From Mycolicibacterium austroafricanum (GTDB taxonomy: Bacteria; Actinomycetota; Actinomycetes; Mycobacteriales; Mycobacteriaceae), in contig NZ_CACSIP010000008.1 of the NCBI RefSeq assembly GCF_902705885.1, positions 1 through 64,000 of the forward strand: DNA of 64,000 nucleotides, written 5' to 3'. A model generated the notes under the pieces. The model saw only the letters and a program-made list of their open reading frames with translations. It made no database searches and was not told where the DNA came from. The position numbers and the translations under genes are program-made. This document shows, one piece after another, positions 51,326-59,601 of the stretch (position 1 is its first letter; every line of letters begins with the position of its first letter).

Positions 51326-53218
51326 CTACGGGGTGACGATGTTGAAGCCGGGATCGGGCCTGTCGAGCACCCCGACCAGTGACTCGAGTACTGAGGCGTC
51401 GCCGGTGATCTCCAGGCCGGGTGAGGTGTTGTCGCCTGCCGCGAGCGCGAGCAGCCGCAGCTTGGTCGCCAGCCGCAGTGTCACCTGTGCCGTGGACTCG
51501 TCGGCGGGTGTCTTCCGGTAGACCAGCACTCCGTTGCGCAGGGAGAGGCGGTAGTTGGTGTCGACATCGAGGAACACGACATCGACCGTCAGGTCGAGGT
51601 CCCAGGCGCGCGGCCCGTCGACGCTGATCGCCAGCAGGTCGAACATCTGCTCCGGCGAGAGCTGCGCCGCCATCGCCATCGACGTCGCTGTCGGGGTACC
51701 GAAGTTGCCGTCCCGCAACTCGGTGCACCCGGCGAGGAAGAAATTGCGCCACGTCGCCGTCTCTGAGCCGTAGGCCAGCTGCTCGAGTGTGTCGGCGTAG
51801 AGCTGCCGCGCCCCGGCGTGGTTCTCGTCGGTGAACATCGCATGATCGAGCAGGGTTGCCGCCCAGCGGAAGTCACCGTCGCCGAAGGCTTCGCGGGCGA
51901 TCTCGACGACACGATCGAGACCGCCCATCGCCGCGACGTACCGCGGTCCGATCGCTTCCGGTGGGTGCGGCCACAGCCGGGCGGGGTTGCCGTCGAACCA
52001 GCCCATGTAGCGCTGATAGACGGCCTTGACGTTGTGGCTCACCGAGCCGTAGTACCCGCGAGCGTGCCACGCCTGCTCCAGCGCCGGCGGCATCGCGAAG
52101 GTCTCGGCGATCTCGATCCCCGTATACCCCTGGTTGAGCTGACGCAAGGTCTGATCGTGCAGGTATGCGTACAGATCCCGTTGCAGGGAGAGGAATTCGA
52201 CGATCCGGTCCCTACCCCACGTGGGCCAGTGGTGTGACGCGAACACCACGTCGGCGCGGTCGGCGAAGGTGTCGATGGCCTCGGTGAGGTAACCGGCCCA
52301 GCCATGCGGGTCGCGGACCAGCGCCCCGCGCAGCGTCAACAGGTTGTGCAGGTTGTGGGTGGCGTTCTCGGCCATGCACAGCGCGCGGAAGCGCGGGAAG
52401 TAGAAGTGCATCTCGGCCGGCGCTTCGGTACCCGGCGCCATCTGGAACTCGATCTCCACCCCGTCAATGGTGTGGGTCTCCCCCGTCTCGCAGATGTCGA
52501 GGGTCGGCACGATGATGGCCACCTCACCCGTCGAGGGCGTCTGCCCGAGCCCGCACCCCACCTGACCCCGGGGGCCGCGTTCCAGGACGGCGCCGTACAT
52601 GTACCCGGCGCGGCGCGCCATCGCCGTTCCGGCGTAGACGTTCTCCTGCACCGCGTGCTCGGTGAAGCCCTCCGGCGCCAGCACCGCGACCTTTCCGGCA
52701 TCGACGTCGGCCTGGGTCGTCACGCCGAGCACGCCCCCGAAATGGTCGACGTGGCTGTGGGTGTAGATCACCGCCCGGACGGCACGATCGCCGCGATGCT
52801 GGCGGTACAGGGCCAGTGCCGCCGCCGCGGTCTCCGTGGACACCAGAGGGTCGATCACGATGATGCCGGTGTCGCCCTCCACGAACGTGATGTTCGACAG
52901 GTCGAATCCCCGCACCTGATAGATGCCCTCGACGACCTCGTAGAGCCCCTGCTTGGCCACCAGCGCCGACTGCCGCCACAGGCTGGGGTGCACGCTGGTC
53001 GGGGCCTCGCCGTTCAGGAAGGCGTAGGCGTCGTTGTCCCACACCACCCGCCCGTCGGCCGCCTTGATCACGCATGGCTGCTGAGCGGCGATGAACCCGC
53101 GGTCGGCGTCGGCGAAGTCCCTGGTGTCGTCGAAGGGTAGAGCGCCCAGATGCTCACGGTGGGCGGCCTCGATGGTTGGAGTCGGCGGGTTGTTCTGCAT
53201 GTCTGCAGAGATTGCCAC
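51326..53218 (-). CDS. Type III alkyl sulfatase (SdsA-like, metallo-beta-lactamase fold)
   Basis: A 630-residue protein of the Rv3762c type. The zinc motif is IYTHSHVDHFGG (His154, His156, Asp158, His159); ENATHNLHNLLTLRGA and ASHHWPTWG supply further ligands and the sulfate pocket. A helical dimerisation domain follows and the last 130 residues are an SCP2-like lipid-binding domain (MFDLLAISVDGPRAWDLDL). It removes sulfate from long alkyl sulfates (SDS-like). It is unrelated in fold to the two sulfatases at 3726-8492. GTG 53218 is used; ATG 53200 is the alternative. Confidence 0.9.
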   Translation of the reverse strand: MAISADMQNNPPTPTIEAAHREHLGALPFDDTRDFADADRGFIAAQQPCVIKAADGRVVWDNDAYAFLNGEAPTSVHPSLWRQSALVAKQGLYEVVEGIYQVRGFDLSNITFVEGDTGIIVIDPLVSTETAAAALALYRQHRGDRAVRAVIYTHSHVDHFGGVLGVTTQADVDAGKVAVLAPEGFTEHAVQENVYAGTAMARRAGYMYGAVLERGPRGQVGCGLGQTPSTGEVAIIVPTLDICETGETHTIDGVEIEFQMAPGTEAPAEMHFYFPRFRALCMAENATHNLHNLLTLRGALVRDPHGWAGYLTEAIDTFADRADVVFASHHWPTWGRDRIVEFLSLQRDLYAYLHDQTLRQLNQGYTGIEIAETFAMPPALEQAWHARGYYGSVSHNVKAVYQRYMGWFDGNPARLWPHPPEAIGPRYVAAMGGLDRVVEIAREAFGDGDFRWAATLLDHAMFTDENHAGARQLYADTLEQLAYGSETATWRNFFLAGCTELRDGNFGTPTATSMAMAAQLSPEQMFDLLAISVDGPRAWDLDLTVDVVFLDVDTNYRLSLRNGVLVYRKTPADESTAQVTLRLATKLRLLALAAGDNTSPGLEITGDASVLESLVGVLDRPDPGFNIVTP

Positions 53219-53250
53219 GCCGGCGTCGCCCCCGGTGGTTGACTGAGGTA

Positions 53251-53802
53251 ATGGATGTCCGCCGAGTGGTCACCGGGCACAACGCGTCCGGCAGGTCAGT
53301 TTTTGTCAGCGACGAGTCCGTCGCGCCACGTAAGCCGGTGCTGTTACCCGGTTCGGAGTTCACCATGCTGTGGGGTGGCGACACGACGCCGCAGTTCCCC
53401 GATGACGGATCGATGCCCAACTGGCACAACTACTTTCCCCCCGTCGGCGGATTCCGGTTCTCGATGTTCACGCTGCCGCCCGGCACCGCCGAGGCCAGGA
53501 CGGACGACCTCAGCACCGAAGAGGCGATCGCCGATGGCGAGCAGAAGCTACCCGGCCTGCTCGGCTACATGGAACTCGACGATCCGGGCATGCACACCAC
53601 CGACACCATCGACTTCGAGGTGGTCCTTGACGGCACCGTGATCCTCGAACTCGACGACGGGGTCGAGATGACACTGAACCCTGGTGACACCGTCGTCCAG
53701 AACGGCACCCGGCACCGCTGGAAGAACCCGGGCGACGTGCCTGCGCGGCTGGCCCTCTTCGTGTGCGGGGCTCACCACGAAAAGGTCAAGCGCCCCGGTT
53801 GA
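53251..53802 (+). CDS. Cupin-domain protein
   Basis: A 183-residue single-domain cupin. The first beta-strand motif runs from about HTTDTIDFEVVLDGTVILEL and the second is LNPGDTVVQNGTRHRWKNPG, with typical Glu/His metal positions partly present. An N-terminal segment (SDESVAPRKPVLLPGSEFTM, LWGGD) resembles the N-arm of acetylacetone- or gentisate-like cupins. ATG 53251 is 32 bases from the divergent alkyl sulfatase. Reaction unknown. The last 17 bases overlap the convergent YjbR-type gene. Confidence 0.8.
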   Translation: MDVRRVVTGHNASGRSVFVSDESVAPRKPVLLPGSEFTMLWGGDTTPQFPDDGSMPNWHNYFPPVGGFRFSMFTLPPGTAEARTDDLSTEEAIADGEQKLPGLLGYMELDDPGMHTTDTIDFEVVLDGTVILELDDGVEMTLNPGDTVVQNGTRHRWKNPGDVPARLALFVCGAHHEKVKRPG

Positions 53803-54199
53803 GCCAGCGCTGCGCGCGGCGCTTCGACGCCCGTGAGAGCCACGCATCCTGAACGACCTCCCGCAGCTCGGTGACCCCGAGTTCGCCCAACCTGGCGGCG
53901 CGGATCAGCACCGACAGGTGCCCGTCGAAGTGCGCCGTGGTGAAGAACGGTGACACCGGGTCCTGAACCAGCGCGAGCTTGTCGGCCTCGGATTCCACCC
54001 AGAACACGATCACATCCGGGTAATTCTCCCCGGTGTCCGGATCCACGGCATCCGGGCGCGGTGTGCGGAAGAACACGAAGGACTTGCCGCCCACCTGGTA
54101 GATCGGGTTGCCCGCCTTCGGGCCCTCGATCCGGGTCACGTGCGGCATCGACGAGGCGATCTCGTGGACGTCCGCCTCGGTGGCGGGCCGGTCACGCAT
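53786..54199 (-). CDS. MmcQ/YjbR-family protein
   Basis: A 137-residue protein: VHEIASSMPHVTRIEGPKAG, PIYQVGGKSFVFFRTPRPDA, DGHLSVLIRAARLGELGVTE and a basic end LSRASKRRAQRWLNRGA. The fold is the YjbR/CyaY-like alpha-beta fold; some members were proposed to bind DNA, but function is open. ATG 54199 lies inside the last eight bases of the upstream phosphoesterase gene, so both are coupled. Confidence 0.83.
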   Translation of the reverse strand: MRDRPATEADVHEIASSMPHVTRIEGPKAGNPIYQVGGKSFVFFRTPRPDAVDPDTGENYPDVIVFWVESEADKLALVQDPVSPFFTTAHFDGHLSVLIRAARLGELGVTELREVVQDAWLSRASKRRAQRWLNRGA

Positions 54200-54695
54200 T
54201 GCGGTCCAACCGGTGCAGCTCCACGCCGGTCAGCTCACCGTCCGCCACGGTGGCAGTCATGTACGTGCAATGGGGCTGACGGCGGCGGTCGGTCGGCGAA
54301 CCCGGATTGAGGAGCCGCAGACCGGATTTCGAGAGTCCGTCCCAGGGGATGTGGCTGTGTCCGAACACCAGCACATCGGTGTCCGGGTACATCTTCGCCA
54401 TCCGTTCGTCGCGACCGGTCGAGACACCCGTCTCGTGGGTGACGGTGAAACGGAGCCCGCCGAGCACCACGTCGGCGCGCTCGGGCAGCCGAGTTCGCAG
54501 CTCGTCGCCGTCGTTGTTGCCCCAGCAGGCCACCAACCGCCGGGAGCGGGCCTCCACCGCGTCGAGCAGTTCCGGCGCCATCCAGTCACCGGCGTGGATC
54601 ACCACGTCGGCGGCGTCGACCTCGTCCCAGACCACTGCTGGCAGGTCGCGCGCCCTGGTCGGGACATGCGTGTCGGCGATCAGCAGCAGGCGCAC
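54192..54695 (-). CDS. YfcE/MJ0936-type metallophosphoesterase
   Basis: A 167-residue calcineurin-like phosphoesterase. Metal ligands are in IADTHVPTRA (DxH), HAGDWM (GDxx), WGNNDGD (GNxD, with Asn replacing His) and FGHSHIPW (GHSH); THE in FTVTHETG is the His between. It matches small YfcE-type phosphodiesterases. GTG 54695 starts the DxH strand immediately, as usual. It overlaps the YjbR gene by eight bases. Natural substrate unknown. Confidence 0.86.
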   Translation of the reverse strand: MRLLLIADTHVPTRARDLPAVVWDEVDAADVVIHAGDWMAPELLDAVEARSRRLVACWGNNDGDELRTRLPERADVVLGGLRFTVTHETGVSTGRDERMAKMYPDTDVLVFGHSHIPWDGLSKSGLRLLNPGSPTDRRRQPHCTYMTATVADGELTGVELHRLDRNA

Positions 54696-54781
54696 GTCAC
54701 CATCTTCACCGAGTGTGTACTCAGCGCGTCGGACGGCCCCGAATTCCGCTCTGGCCGCACACTAGGCGCGGCTCGTGTGTG

Positions 54782-54854
54782 TGCGCCCGAAGGGATTCGA
54801 ACCCCTAACCTTCTGATCCGTAGTCAGATGCTCTATCCGTTGAGCTACGGGCGC
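54782..54854 (-). tRNA. tRNA-Arg(ACG)
   Basis: Acceptor GCGCCCG pairs with CGGGCGC; the anticodon stem TCTGA/TCAGA closes the loop CTACGGA (anticodon ACG); T loop GGTTCGAATC; discriminator A; CCA is not encoded. It is the tRNA whose A34 TadA deaminates to inosine. Confidence 0.95.
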
Positions 54855-54873
54855 TTACATGTTCAGTTGTACG

Positions 54874-54962
54874 CGGAGGCGAGAGGATTTGAACCTCCGG
54901 TCCGCTTTAAGACGGACAACTCATTAGCAGTGAGTCCCATTCGGCCGCTCTGGCACGCCTCC
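54874..54962 (-). tRNA. tRNA-Ser(GCT)
   Basis: A class II tRNA: acceptor GGAGGCG/CGCCTCC, anticodon loop CTGCTAA (anticodon GCT) within ACTCA/TGAGT, long variable arm, T loop GGTTCAAATC, discriminator G, no encoded CCA. It reads AGC/AGU and is 19 bases from tRNA-Arg(ACG). Confidence 0.95.
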
Positions 54963-55056
54963 CGACGTTTACCGCCGCTGGATGAGAGTACACAGGGGCC
55001 ACCTCGGGAGGCAAAGCAGATGCAGGGGGTGCGGGCGCGGGCCATAAACTGATCGG

Positions 55057-56106
55057 GTGTCCGTCCGCCTACGCCCCGAGCTCGCCGATATCCCCGCCTA
55101 CACCCCGGGCAGAACGGTGCCGGGCGCGATCAAGATCGCCAGCAACGAGACGGTGCACGGACCGTTGCCCAGCGTGCGGGCCGCGATCGCGACGGCCATC
55201 GACGGCATCAACCGCTACCCCGACAACGGATACGTCGAGCTCAAGGAGCGCCTGGCCAAGCACGTCAACTTCGCGCCGGAGCACATCTCCGTGGGATGCG
55301 GTTCGGTCAGCCTGTGTCAGCAGTTGATCCAGATCACCTCCACCGTCGGCGACGAGGTGCTCTTCGGCTGGCGCAGCTTCGAGATCTACCCACTGCAGGT
55401 CCGCACCGCCGGCGCCACCCCGGTGCAGGTGCCGCTGACCGACCACACCTTCGACCTGGACGCGATGCTCGCCGCGATCACCGACCGCACCCGGCTGGTC
55501 TTCGTCTGCAACCCGAACAACCCGACCAGCACCGTCGTCGACCCCGACGCGCTGGCACGGTTCATCGAGGCGGTGCCGTCCCACATCCTGGTGGTTCTCG
55601 ACGAGGCCTACATCGAGTACATCCGCGACGGGTTGGTGCCCGACAGCTTCGGCCTGGTCCGCGCCCACAGCAATGTGGTTGTGCTGCGGACGTTCTCGAA
55701 GGCCTACGGGCTGGCCGGGCTGCGCATCGGCTACGCGGTCGGCGATCCGGACATCATCACGGCGCTGTCCAAGGTCTACGTGCCGTTCACCGCCACCACC
55801 GTCTCGCAGGCCGCCGCGATCGCGTGCCTGGACGCCGCCGACGAACTGCTGGCCCGCACCGACGCCGTCGTCGCCGAACGCGCCAGGGTCACCACGGCGC
55901 TGCACGCCGCCGGATACGAGCTGCCGCCCTCACAGGCCAACTTCGTCTGGCTCCCGCTGGTCGGCCGCGCCCAGCAGTTCGCCGCCGACGCCGCCAACAA
56001 CCGCATCATCGTGCGGCCCTACGGCGAGGACGGCGTGCGGGTCACCGTCGCCGCCCCCGAGGAGAACGACGCGTTCCTCGAATTCGCCCGAAGCTGGATT
56101 GGATAG
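55057..56106 (+). CDS. hisC2: Histidinol-phosphate/aromatic aminotransferase HisC2
   Basis: A 349-residue class I/II aminotransferase. PLP Lys215 is in TFSKAYGLAGLRIGYAVG; the Asp/Tyr contacts are in VLDEAYIEY and the Asn in CNPNNPTSTV. HisC2 (Rv3772, 353 residues) is the phenylalanine/histidinol-phosphate branch present in mycobacteria beside HisC1. GTG 55057 is the start. Location just after two tRNAs and before echA21 keeps the M. tuberculosis order Rv3772-Rv3774 in outline. It probably finishes Phe/Tyr synthesis, making a loose pathway link with tyrA at 42456. Confidence 0.88.
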   Translation: MSVRLRPELADIPAYTPGRTVPGAIKIASNETVHGPLPSVRAAIATAIDGINRYPDNGYVELKERLAKHVNFAPEHISVGCGSVSLCQQLIQITSTVGDEVLFGWRSFEIYPLQVRTAGATPVQVPLTDHTFDLDAMLAAITDRTRLVFVCNPNNPTSTVVDPDALARFIEAVPSHILVVLDEAYIEYIRDGLVPDSFGLVRAHSNVVVLRTFSKAYGLAGLRIGYAVGDPDIITALSKVYVPFTATTVSQAAAIACLDAADELLARTDAVVAERARVTTALHAAGYELPPSQANFVWLPLVGRAQQFAADAANNRIIVRPYGEDGVRVTVAAPEENDAFLEFARSWIG

Positions 56107-56113
56107 GACGCAG

Positions 56114-56596
56114 ATGACTACGACTTTCAGTGCTCGCCAGAAGTTCGACAGCCTGACCCAACGAACCGACCGGATCGACGACACCGAACTCGACAACTTC
56201 TGGTCCACACTCGCCCCCGCCGACATCGACTTCATGATCGGCGAGTGGAAGGGCGGTGAGTTCGACACCGGGCACAAGGCCAACGGGTTCATGAACCGGC
56301 TGAACTGGTTCGGCAAGACGTTCCACTCCGCCGCCGACGCCAAGCCGCTGGTCTGCCTCGACGCCGACGGCAACAAGTACTCCAACACCGAGGCGATGAA
56401 CGGCGAGGCCAGCCTGTGGATGGAGGAGTTCCGCGGCGAGATGGTGGCGTCGATGGTCTACGACGGAAGGCCCGTGCACGACCATTTCAAGGTCGTCGAC
56501 GACAACGCCGTCATCGGCATCATGAACGGCAAAGGTGCGCTGGACACGACCTCGGGCACCCCTCGCCACCTCTACTTTTACCTCGAAAGGGTCTAG
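56114..56596 (+). CDS. GXWXG/DUF4334 domain protein
   Basis: A 160-residue protein of two small linked domains: the GXWXG motif is IGEWKGGEFDTGHKANGF, and the DUF4334 part has MVASMVYDGRPVHDHFKVVD, VIGIMNGKG and YFYLERV at the end. The family is unassigned but often near short-chain metabolism genes. ATG 56114 is 8 bases after the hisC2 stop, so it is in that operon. Confidence 0.85.
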   Translation: MTTTFSARQKFDSLTQRTDRIDDTELDNFWSTLAPADIDFMIGEWKGGEFDTGHKANGFMNRLNWFGKTFHSAADAKPLVCLDADGNKYSNTEAMNGEASLWMEEFRGEMVASMVYDGRPVHDHFKVVDDNAVIGIMNGKGALDTTSGTPRHLYFYLERV

Positions 56597-56614
56597 CCGC
56601 ATATCGTGGCGGCA

Positions 56615-57058
56615 ATGAAGACGCATGCACGGGTGACGACGGCAGCGGTGGTCGGTCTCGGAATCGTCCTCGGCGCGACGACCGCGTGCCAGCAGACCAC
56701 CGAGGGCACGGTCGCGCAGACCACCGAGCCGGGTCCACCGCTGACGTCGTCGCCGACGACCGGCAGCCGCGCCCCGGGCGTCCCCGGCCTTCCGGACATC
56801 CGGATACCGAACATTCCGCTTCCGACGCGGAACACCGACGTCCCCACGGTCCCGGCACCGGCGAACTCGCTGGAGATGAGATGTGAAGAGTTCAGCGAAC
56901 TCGACGAGGCCACCAGGGTGGCGGTGATACGGGAGATCCTCGCCCAGGAGAACAACCCGTTGGGCCCCGACGGTGAGTTCGTGGGACAGATCCTGGCCGA
57001 CGCTGCCTGTCAGTTCCTGCCGAGCGCAAAGGTCAGCGAGGTACTGATGGGCGGCTAG
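56615..57058 (+). CDS. Putative lipoprotein with Pro/Thr-rich linker
   Basis: About 147 residues. The signal ends at lipobox-like GATTAC (Cys22), followed by about 60 residues rich in Pro, Thr and Ser (linker), and a C-terminal helical domain LEMRCEEFSELDEATRVAVI with two Cys (MRCEEF, AACQFL). The end resembles small mycobacterial DUF732-like exported domains. ATG 56615 is preferred to GTG 56606. Its stop codon lies in the left arm of a terminator hairpin. Function unknown. Confidence 0.75.
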   Translation: MKTHARVTTAAVVGLGIVLGATTACQQTTEGTVAQTTEPGPPLTSSPTTGSRAPGVPGLPDIRIPNIPLPTRNTDVPTVPAPANSLEMRCEEFSELDEATRVAVIREILAQENNPLGPDGEFVGQILADAACQFLPSAKVSEVLMGG

Positions 57059-57077
57059 CCAGAGTCACTGGCTAGCC
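57053..57077 (+). terminator. Intrinsic terminator overlapping a stop codon
   Basis: GGCTAGCCAG (57053-57062) and CTGGCTAGCC (57068-57077) are exact reverse complements around AGTCA, followed by TTT. The UAG stop of the lipoprotein gene is inside the left arm. It separates the hisC2 operon from echA21. Confidence 0.75.
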
Positions 57078-57086
57078 TTTGGCTCC

Positions 57087-57911
57087 ATGGGCAACGCATA
57101 CGAGTCAGTAACCGTCGCGATCGCCGACCACGTCGCCCAGGTGACGCTGATCGGCCCGGGCAAGGGCAACGCGATGGGTCCGGCGTTCTGGGCCGAACTC
57201 CCCGTGGTCTTCGGCGAGTTGGACGCCGACCCCGACGTGCGGGCGATCGTGCTGACCGGGTCGGGCAAGAACTTCAGCTACGGCCTCGACCTGGCCGCGA
57301 TGGGCGACACTCTCTCGCCGATGCTGGCCGAGGGCGCGCTGGCCAGACCGCGTGCGGAGTTCCACACGCGGCTGAAGACGATGCAGCAGGCCATCACGGC
57401 GGTCGCGGACTGCCGCACCCCGACCATCGCCTCGGTGCACGGCTGGTGCATCGGCGGCGGCGTCGACCTGATCTCCGCGGTCGACATCCGCTACGCCAGC
57501 GCCGACGCAAAGTTCTCGGTGCGCGAGGTCAAGCTCGCGATCGTCGCCGACGTCGGCTCGCTGGCCCGGCTGCCGTTGATCCTGTCCGACGGGCATCTGC
57601 GCGAACTGGCGTTGACGGGCAAGGACATAGACGCCGCACGCGCCGAGAAGATCGGCCTGGTCAACGACGTGCACCCGGACGCCGAGGCCTCACTGGCCGC
57701 TGCACGCGCCACCGCCGCCGAGATCGCCGCCAACCCGCCGCTGGTGGTGCAGGGCATCAAGGACGTGCTCGACGAGCAGCGGACCGCCGACGTGTCGGCC
57801 AGCCTGCGTTACGTCGCGGCGTGGAACTCCGCGTTCCTGCCATCCAAGGACCTCACCGAGGGCGTCACCGCGATGTTCGAGAAGCGGCAGCCGAACTTCA
57901 CCGGCGAGTGA
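57087..57911 (+). CDS. echA21: Enoyl-CoA hydratase/isomerase EchA21
   Basis: A 274-residue crotonase. The oxyanion segments are GSGKNFSYGLDLAAMG and VHGWCIGGGVDLISAVDIRY; catalytic residues appear in FSVREVKLAIVADVGSLAR, with Glu of REV and Asp of VADVGS. It matches Rv3774 by position (two genes after hisC2). It hydrates or isomerises enoyl-CoA in lipid or steroid degradation. ATG 57087 follows directly after a terminator, so it has its own promoter. Confidence 0.85.
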   Translation: MGNAYESVTVAIADHVAQVTLIGPGKGNAMGPAFWAELPVVFGELDADPDVRAIVLTGSGKNFSYGLDLAAMGDTLSPMLAEGALARPRAEFHTRLKTMQQAITAVADCRTPTIASVHGWCIGGGVDLISAVDIRYASADAKFSVREVKLAIVADVGSLARLPLILSDGHLRELALTGKDIDAARAEKIGLVNDVHPDAEASLAAARATAAEIAANPPLVVQGIKDVLDEQRTADVSASLRYVAAWNSAFLPSKDLTEGVTAMFEKRQPNFTGE

Positions 57912-57921
57912 GTGCAGACAG

Positions 57922-58008
57922 CGGTGGCGGAGGGATTTGAACCCCCGGTCGGTGTTAGCCGACTCTCGCTTTCAAGGCGAGTGCATTAGGCCGCTCTGCC
58001 ACGCCACC
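57922..58008 (-). tRNA. tRNA-Ser(TGA)
   Basis: A class II tRNA: acceptor GGTGGCG/CGCCACC, anticodon stem CTCGC/GCGAG with loop CTTGAAA (anticodon TGA), long variable arm, T loop GGTTCAAATC, discriminator G, no encoded CCA. Reads UCA/UCG. Confidence 0.95.
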
Positions 58009-58018
58009 GCGGGACAGT

Positions 58019-58531
58019 CTAGACGCGGCCGATCTTGGCCGAGGGCACCCCGGACTTCAGCGGCTCGCTGATCCGCCGGCAGTTCTCACCCATCGCCGAG
58101 ATCTGCGCACGGGTCAGCTTGTCGAGGAAGTGGCTGCGGACCGCCCCGCCGTAGGTCTGCATCGCCGCGCTGAGGGATTCCCTTCCCTCGGCGGTGATCC
58201 GGGCGACGACACCGCGACCGTCGTCGGGACTGGCACCGCGAACGACCAGTCCCTGTTTCTCGAGCCGGTGGATCTGACGCGTCACCCTGCTCGGCAGCGA
58301 CATCAACGCCTCCGCCAGGTCCCCCATCCGGGCCGAACCCGTCGACGACCTCGCCAGCAGGTCCAGTAGTCGCACGTCGTTCAGCGTGAGCCGGTGTTCA
58401 TCCACCAGCGTTCTGTTCATGGTCGCGTACATCCTCAACCCGGCGTCGAGAAAGTTCTGCCATGCGCGTTGTTCAGCAATGTCAAGGCCTGGCGTATCGC
58501 TCGCCGTGCGCCCCCCGATGATCCCCTCCAT
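58019..58531 (-). CDS. MarR-family regulator
   Basis: About 170 residues. The winged helix has LTLNDVRLLDLLARS, RMGDLAEALMSLPSRVTRQI (recognition helix) and the wing GLVVRGASPDDGRGVVARIT. ATG 58531 is used; GTG 58552 is in frame. It is divergent from the quinone reductase with 79 bases between, which contain a perfect palindrome, so it should sense a small aromatic or oxidant and control that gene and itself. Confidence 0.87.
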   Translation of the reverse strand: MEGIIGGRTASDTPGLDIAEQRAWQNFLDAGLRMYATMNRTLVDEHRLTLNDVRLLDLLARSSTGSARMGDLAEALMSLPSRVTRQIHRLEKQGLVVRGASPDDGRGVVARITAEGRESLSAAMQTYGGAVRSHFLDKLTRAQISAMGENCRRISEPLKSGVPSAKIGRV

Positions 58532-58570
58532 CTGCACATAGTAGGGCGGCACCCGGTATTGCTGCTATCG

Positions 58571-58587
58571 GAAACACGGTGTGTTTC
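58571..58587. promoter_or_regulatory. Perfect 7-base inverted repeat, MarR operator candidate
   Basis: GAAACACGGTGTGTTTC pairs fully around GGT and lies between the marR-type gene (start 58531) and the reductase (start 58611). A TAGTAG element sits about 10 bases before the reductase ATG, so the reductase mRNA may be nearly leaderless and the operator would cover its -35 region. Confidence 0.65.
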
Positions 58588-58610
58588 TGCAGGGTAGTAG
58601 CGTTGTGCGG

Positions 58611-59585
58611 ATGTTTGCGATCGTGGCCGAATCCGCTGACCGACTCACCTGGCAACCGGCGCCGGACGTTGCACCCGCACCCGGCGAAGTCCTCATCAAA
58701 GTTGCCGCGGCCGGGGTCAACCGCGCCGACCTGCTGCAGGCCGCAGGCAAGTACCCACCGCCACCCGGAGCCAGCGACATCATCGGCCTCGAAGTGTCGG
58801 GGACGATCGAGGCTGTCGGCGACCACGTCGCCCACTGGTCGCCGGGGCAACAGGTCTGCGCTTTGCTGGCAGGCGGCGGATACGCTGAGTACGTCGCCGT
58901 TCCCGCCGGCCAGGTGATGCCCGTGCCCGGCGGGTTGGAGCTTGCACACGCGGCGGCGTTGCCCGAGGTGGCCTGCACGGTCTGGTCGAACCTGGTGATG
59001 ACCGCCGGGCTGCGCGCCGCACAGCTGGTGCTCGTCCACGGCGGGGCCAGCGGCATCGGTACCCACGCGATCCAGGTGGCCCGCGCACTGAACTGCCGGG
59101 TCGCCGTCACCGCCGGTTCGCGCAACAAGCTCGACCTGTGCGCCGAGCTGGGCGCCGAGATCACCATCGACTACCGCAACGCGGACTTCGTCGACGTGGT
59201 CCGCAGCGCTGGTGGCGCCGACGTCATCCTCGACATCATGGGAGCGGTCTACCTGGACCGCAACGTCGACGCGCTCGCCGACGACGGCCGGCTGGTCATC
59301 ATCGGGATGCAGGGCGGCGCCAAGGCGGAGCTGAACATCGCCAAGTTGCTCGGCAAACGGGGCGGAATCATCGCGACCGCTTTGCGGTCCCGCCCGGTCG
59401 AAGGACCGGGAGGCAAGAGCGACATCGTCGCCCGCGTGGTCGACGACGTGTGGCCGATGGTGGCCGACGGCCTGGTCCGGCCGGTGATCGGCGCAGAGTT
59501 CCCGATCGCCGAGGCTCAGGCCGCCCACGAGCTGCTCGCCTCGGGGGACGTGTCGGGCAAAGTGCTTCTGCGCGTTGATGTCTAG
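58611..59585 (+). CDS. Quinone oxidoreductase (zeta-crystallin/MDR family), Rv3777 type
   Basis: A 324-residue zinc-free MDR reductase. AAAGVNRADLLQAAGKYPPPPG is the family signature, the cofactor loop is VLVHGGASGIGTHAIQVA, and GNVGS-like VDV ends the protein. It reduces quinones or enals with NADPH. ATG 58611 is the only good start. It is probably controlled by the divergent MarR-type gene. Confidence 0.88.
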   Translation: MFAIVAESADRLTWQPAPDVAPAPGEVLIKVAAAGVNRADLLQAAGKYPPPPGASDIIGLEVSGTIEAVGDHVAHWSPGQQVCALLAGGGYAEYVAVPAGQVMPVPGGLELAHAAALPEVACTVWSNLVMTAGLRAAQLVLVHGGASGIGTHAIQVARALNCRVAVTAGSRNKLDLCAELGAEITIDYRNADFVDVVRSAGGADVILDIMGAVYLDRNVDALADDGRLVIIGMQGGAKAELNIAKLLGKRGGIIATALRSRPVEGPGGKSDIVARVVDDVWPMVADGLVRPVIGAEFPIAEAQAAHELLASGDVSGKVLLRVDV

Positions 59586-59601
59586 CCGGTGACGGGCGGC
59601 T

